21,104 nt of DNA from Actinomycetes bacterium (GTDB lineage: Bacteria; Actinomycetota; Acidimicrobiia; Acidimicrobiales; RAAP-2): positions 1-21,104 of the forward strand of contig JAJXTB010000037.1 in NCBI GenBank assembly GCA_021784205.1. Reading direction: 5' to 3'. Position numbers and translations under genes: made by a program. Below are positions 20,331 through 21,104 of this stretch, piece by piece. The stretch's first letter is position 1. The number at the start of each line of letters is the position of its first letter. The notes beneath the pieces are model-generated. The model saw only the letters and a list, made by a program, of their open reading frames with translations, did not search any database and was not told where the DNA came from.

Positions 20331-20795
20331 TCAGGCGTTGAGCGAGGCGAGCACCTTCGCCGCGTGGCCGTCGGCGCGCACGCCGTACCAAGCCTGCTCG
20401 ACGCGCCCGGACTTGGAGATGAGGAACGTCGAGCGGATGACGCCGGTGACCTTCTTGCCGTACATCATCTTCTCGCCGTAGGCGCCGTAGGACGCCATGA
20501 CCTCGCGGGTCGGGTCGCTCAGCAGGTCAAAGCGAAGACCGTACTTCGCGCGAAATTTCTGGTGGCTCGCCGCGTCGTCCGGTGAGACGCCCAGCACGAC
20601 GACGCCGAGGTCGTTGAAGCCCGAGAGGTCGTCGTTGAACTGGCACGCCTCCTTCGTGCAGCCGGGGGTGTCGTCGGCGGGGTAGAAGTAGAGCACGACG
20701 CGCTGGCCCTTTAACGAGGCCAGCGTGACCTTCGTGCCGTCTTGGTTGGTGAGGCTGAACTTGGGGGCGGCGTCGCCGGGGGACAGGCGTGGCAT
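20331..20795 (-). CDS. bcp: Thioredoxin-dependent thiol peroxidase, Bcp/PrxQ type
   Basis: A 154-residue peroxiredoxin that reduces hydrogen and alkyl peroxides with electrons from thioredoxin. The peroxidatic Cys46 and resolving Cys51 lie in PGCTKEACQF, the five-residue spacing typical of PrxQ/Bcp proteins. Other family motifs are the N-terminal GD.AP.F, YFYP.D.T just before the cysteine, VVVLGVSPD and a C-terminal STFLIS. It is cytoplasmic with no signal peptide. Transcribed toward lysA with a 54-base gap. An AAGGAG ribosome-like site is 17 bases before the ATG, farther than ideal, but no closer start is in frame with the family N-terminus. Confidence 0.95.
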   Translation of the reverse strand: MPRLSPGDAAPKFSLTNQDGTKVTLASLKGQRVVLYFYPADDTPGCTKEACQFNDDLSGFNDLGVVVLGVSPDDAASHQKFRAKYGLRFDLLSDPTREVMASYGAYGEKMMYGKKVTGVIRSTFLISKSGRVEQAWYGVRADGHAAKVLASLNA

Positions 20796-20880
20796 GGGAC
20801 TCGCTTTCGACTCTCCTTCGAGCCTTTCATACTGCGCAGCACTCGCGCTGAGCCAGCCGGGGACTCGAAAGCCGCCCGAC

Positions 20881-20895
20881 CTGACGTGACGTCAG
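20881..20895. repeat. Inverted repeat upstream of bcp
   Basis: CTGACG, TGA, CGTCAG: perfect 6-bp arms around 3 bases, containing the palindrome TGACGTCA at 20887-20894. It lies between the stop of the partial gene (20962) and the bcp start (20795), about 85 bases before that ATG, so it could be an operator for bcp or a weak 3'-end hairpin for the upstream gene. Confidence 0.4.
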
Positions 20896-20961
20896 TCGCC
20901 GCAGATGACTCGGTTCGCGGGACTGCGGTCTCGACCACATCGCGTGAACGTCAATCGTGCG

Positions 20962-21104
20962 TCACTCGTCGCGCTTTTCGCGAACGTACCAGTCAGCGTT
21001 CTTGTCGAGGACCGTCGTCTTGCGGTCGAGAACGGCAAACCGGCGGGCCTCTCTCGTGTTCGTGTCGCCGAGGCGACCCCCGCTCAGGATCCGTCCAATC
21101 AGTG
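20962..21104 (-). CDS. Unrecognised protein, C-terminal 46 residues only
   Basis: An open minus-strand frame enters from the right edge and ends with TGA at 20962-20964. The visible 46 residues are hydrophilic and protein-like: LIGRILSGGRLGDTNTRE, then a K/R/D-rich end finishing NADWYVREKRDE. I do not recognise the family and no motif is diagnostic. The frame and codon use (mainly GC third positions) support a real gene whose body lies outside the window. It is followed by a 166-base gap and then bcp in the same direction. Confidence 0.55.
   Translation of the reverse strand, partial: LIGRILSGGRLGDTNTREARRFAVLDRKTTVLDKNADWYVREKRDE

Noticed and set aside
1..21104. tRNA or rRNA genes, CRISPR arrays, insertion sequences
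   Set aside because: By eye I found no T-loop GTTCRA with matching acceptor arms, no regularly spaced repeats, and no recognisable transposase or integrase on either strand.

Overview
The window reads as chromosomal DNA from a GC-rich actinobacterium. The markers are a WhiB1-type Fe-S regulator, a PdtaS-type sensor kinase, a DUF3107 protein, the actinobacterial SCO1664 / DUF3090 / MSMEG_4193 trio, an F420 hydrogenase beta-subunit homologue and frequent GTG starts. Gene order and the leaderless-looking promoters would fit an Acidimicrobiia-like lineage, but that placement is inference.

Layout. 1-726: 3' part of an SDR oxidoreductase. 727-6379: a compositionally distinct block. It carries a tight four-gene operon (1178-4578: ArsR-rhodanese fusion regulator, DsrE-like protein, SQR-like flavoprotein, cysteine desulfurase) behind a palindromic operator. 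After it come a possible small or residual reading frame, an opposing CDF metal-efflux gene, and two long gene-poor stretches that may hold decayed genes. 6380-10139: dGTPase (minus strand), divergent from a DUF3107 - PHP phosphatase - pdtaS operon. 10136-10432: whiB1 facing pdtaS. 10578-14549: glycerophosphodiesterase, etfB-etfA and an MFS exporter, all plus strand. 14546-17486: minus-strand operon FrhB-like protein - MSMEG_4193 phosphatase - DUF3090 - SCO1664. 17537-19069: Fpg/Nei glycosylase and DedA protein. 18990-20795: bcp then lysA on the minus strand. 20962-21104: the 3' end of an unrecognised gene.

How they work together. The block at 1178-4578 looks like a sulfide/persulfide response module: the only two cysteines of the repressor lie in its rhodanese loop, and the three downstream genes are sulfur-transfer or sulfide-oxidation families. 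The rest is core metabolism and stress functions: nucleotide pool control, electron transfer, DNA repair, peroxide defence and lysine/peptidoglycan synthesis. Several starts sit 6-7 nt after a TANNNT hexamer, pointing to leaderless transcription. Two convergent pairs share a CTAG that supplies both stop codons, and a third pair overlaps by 80 bases.
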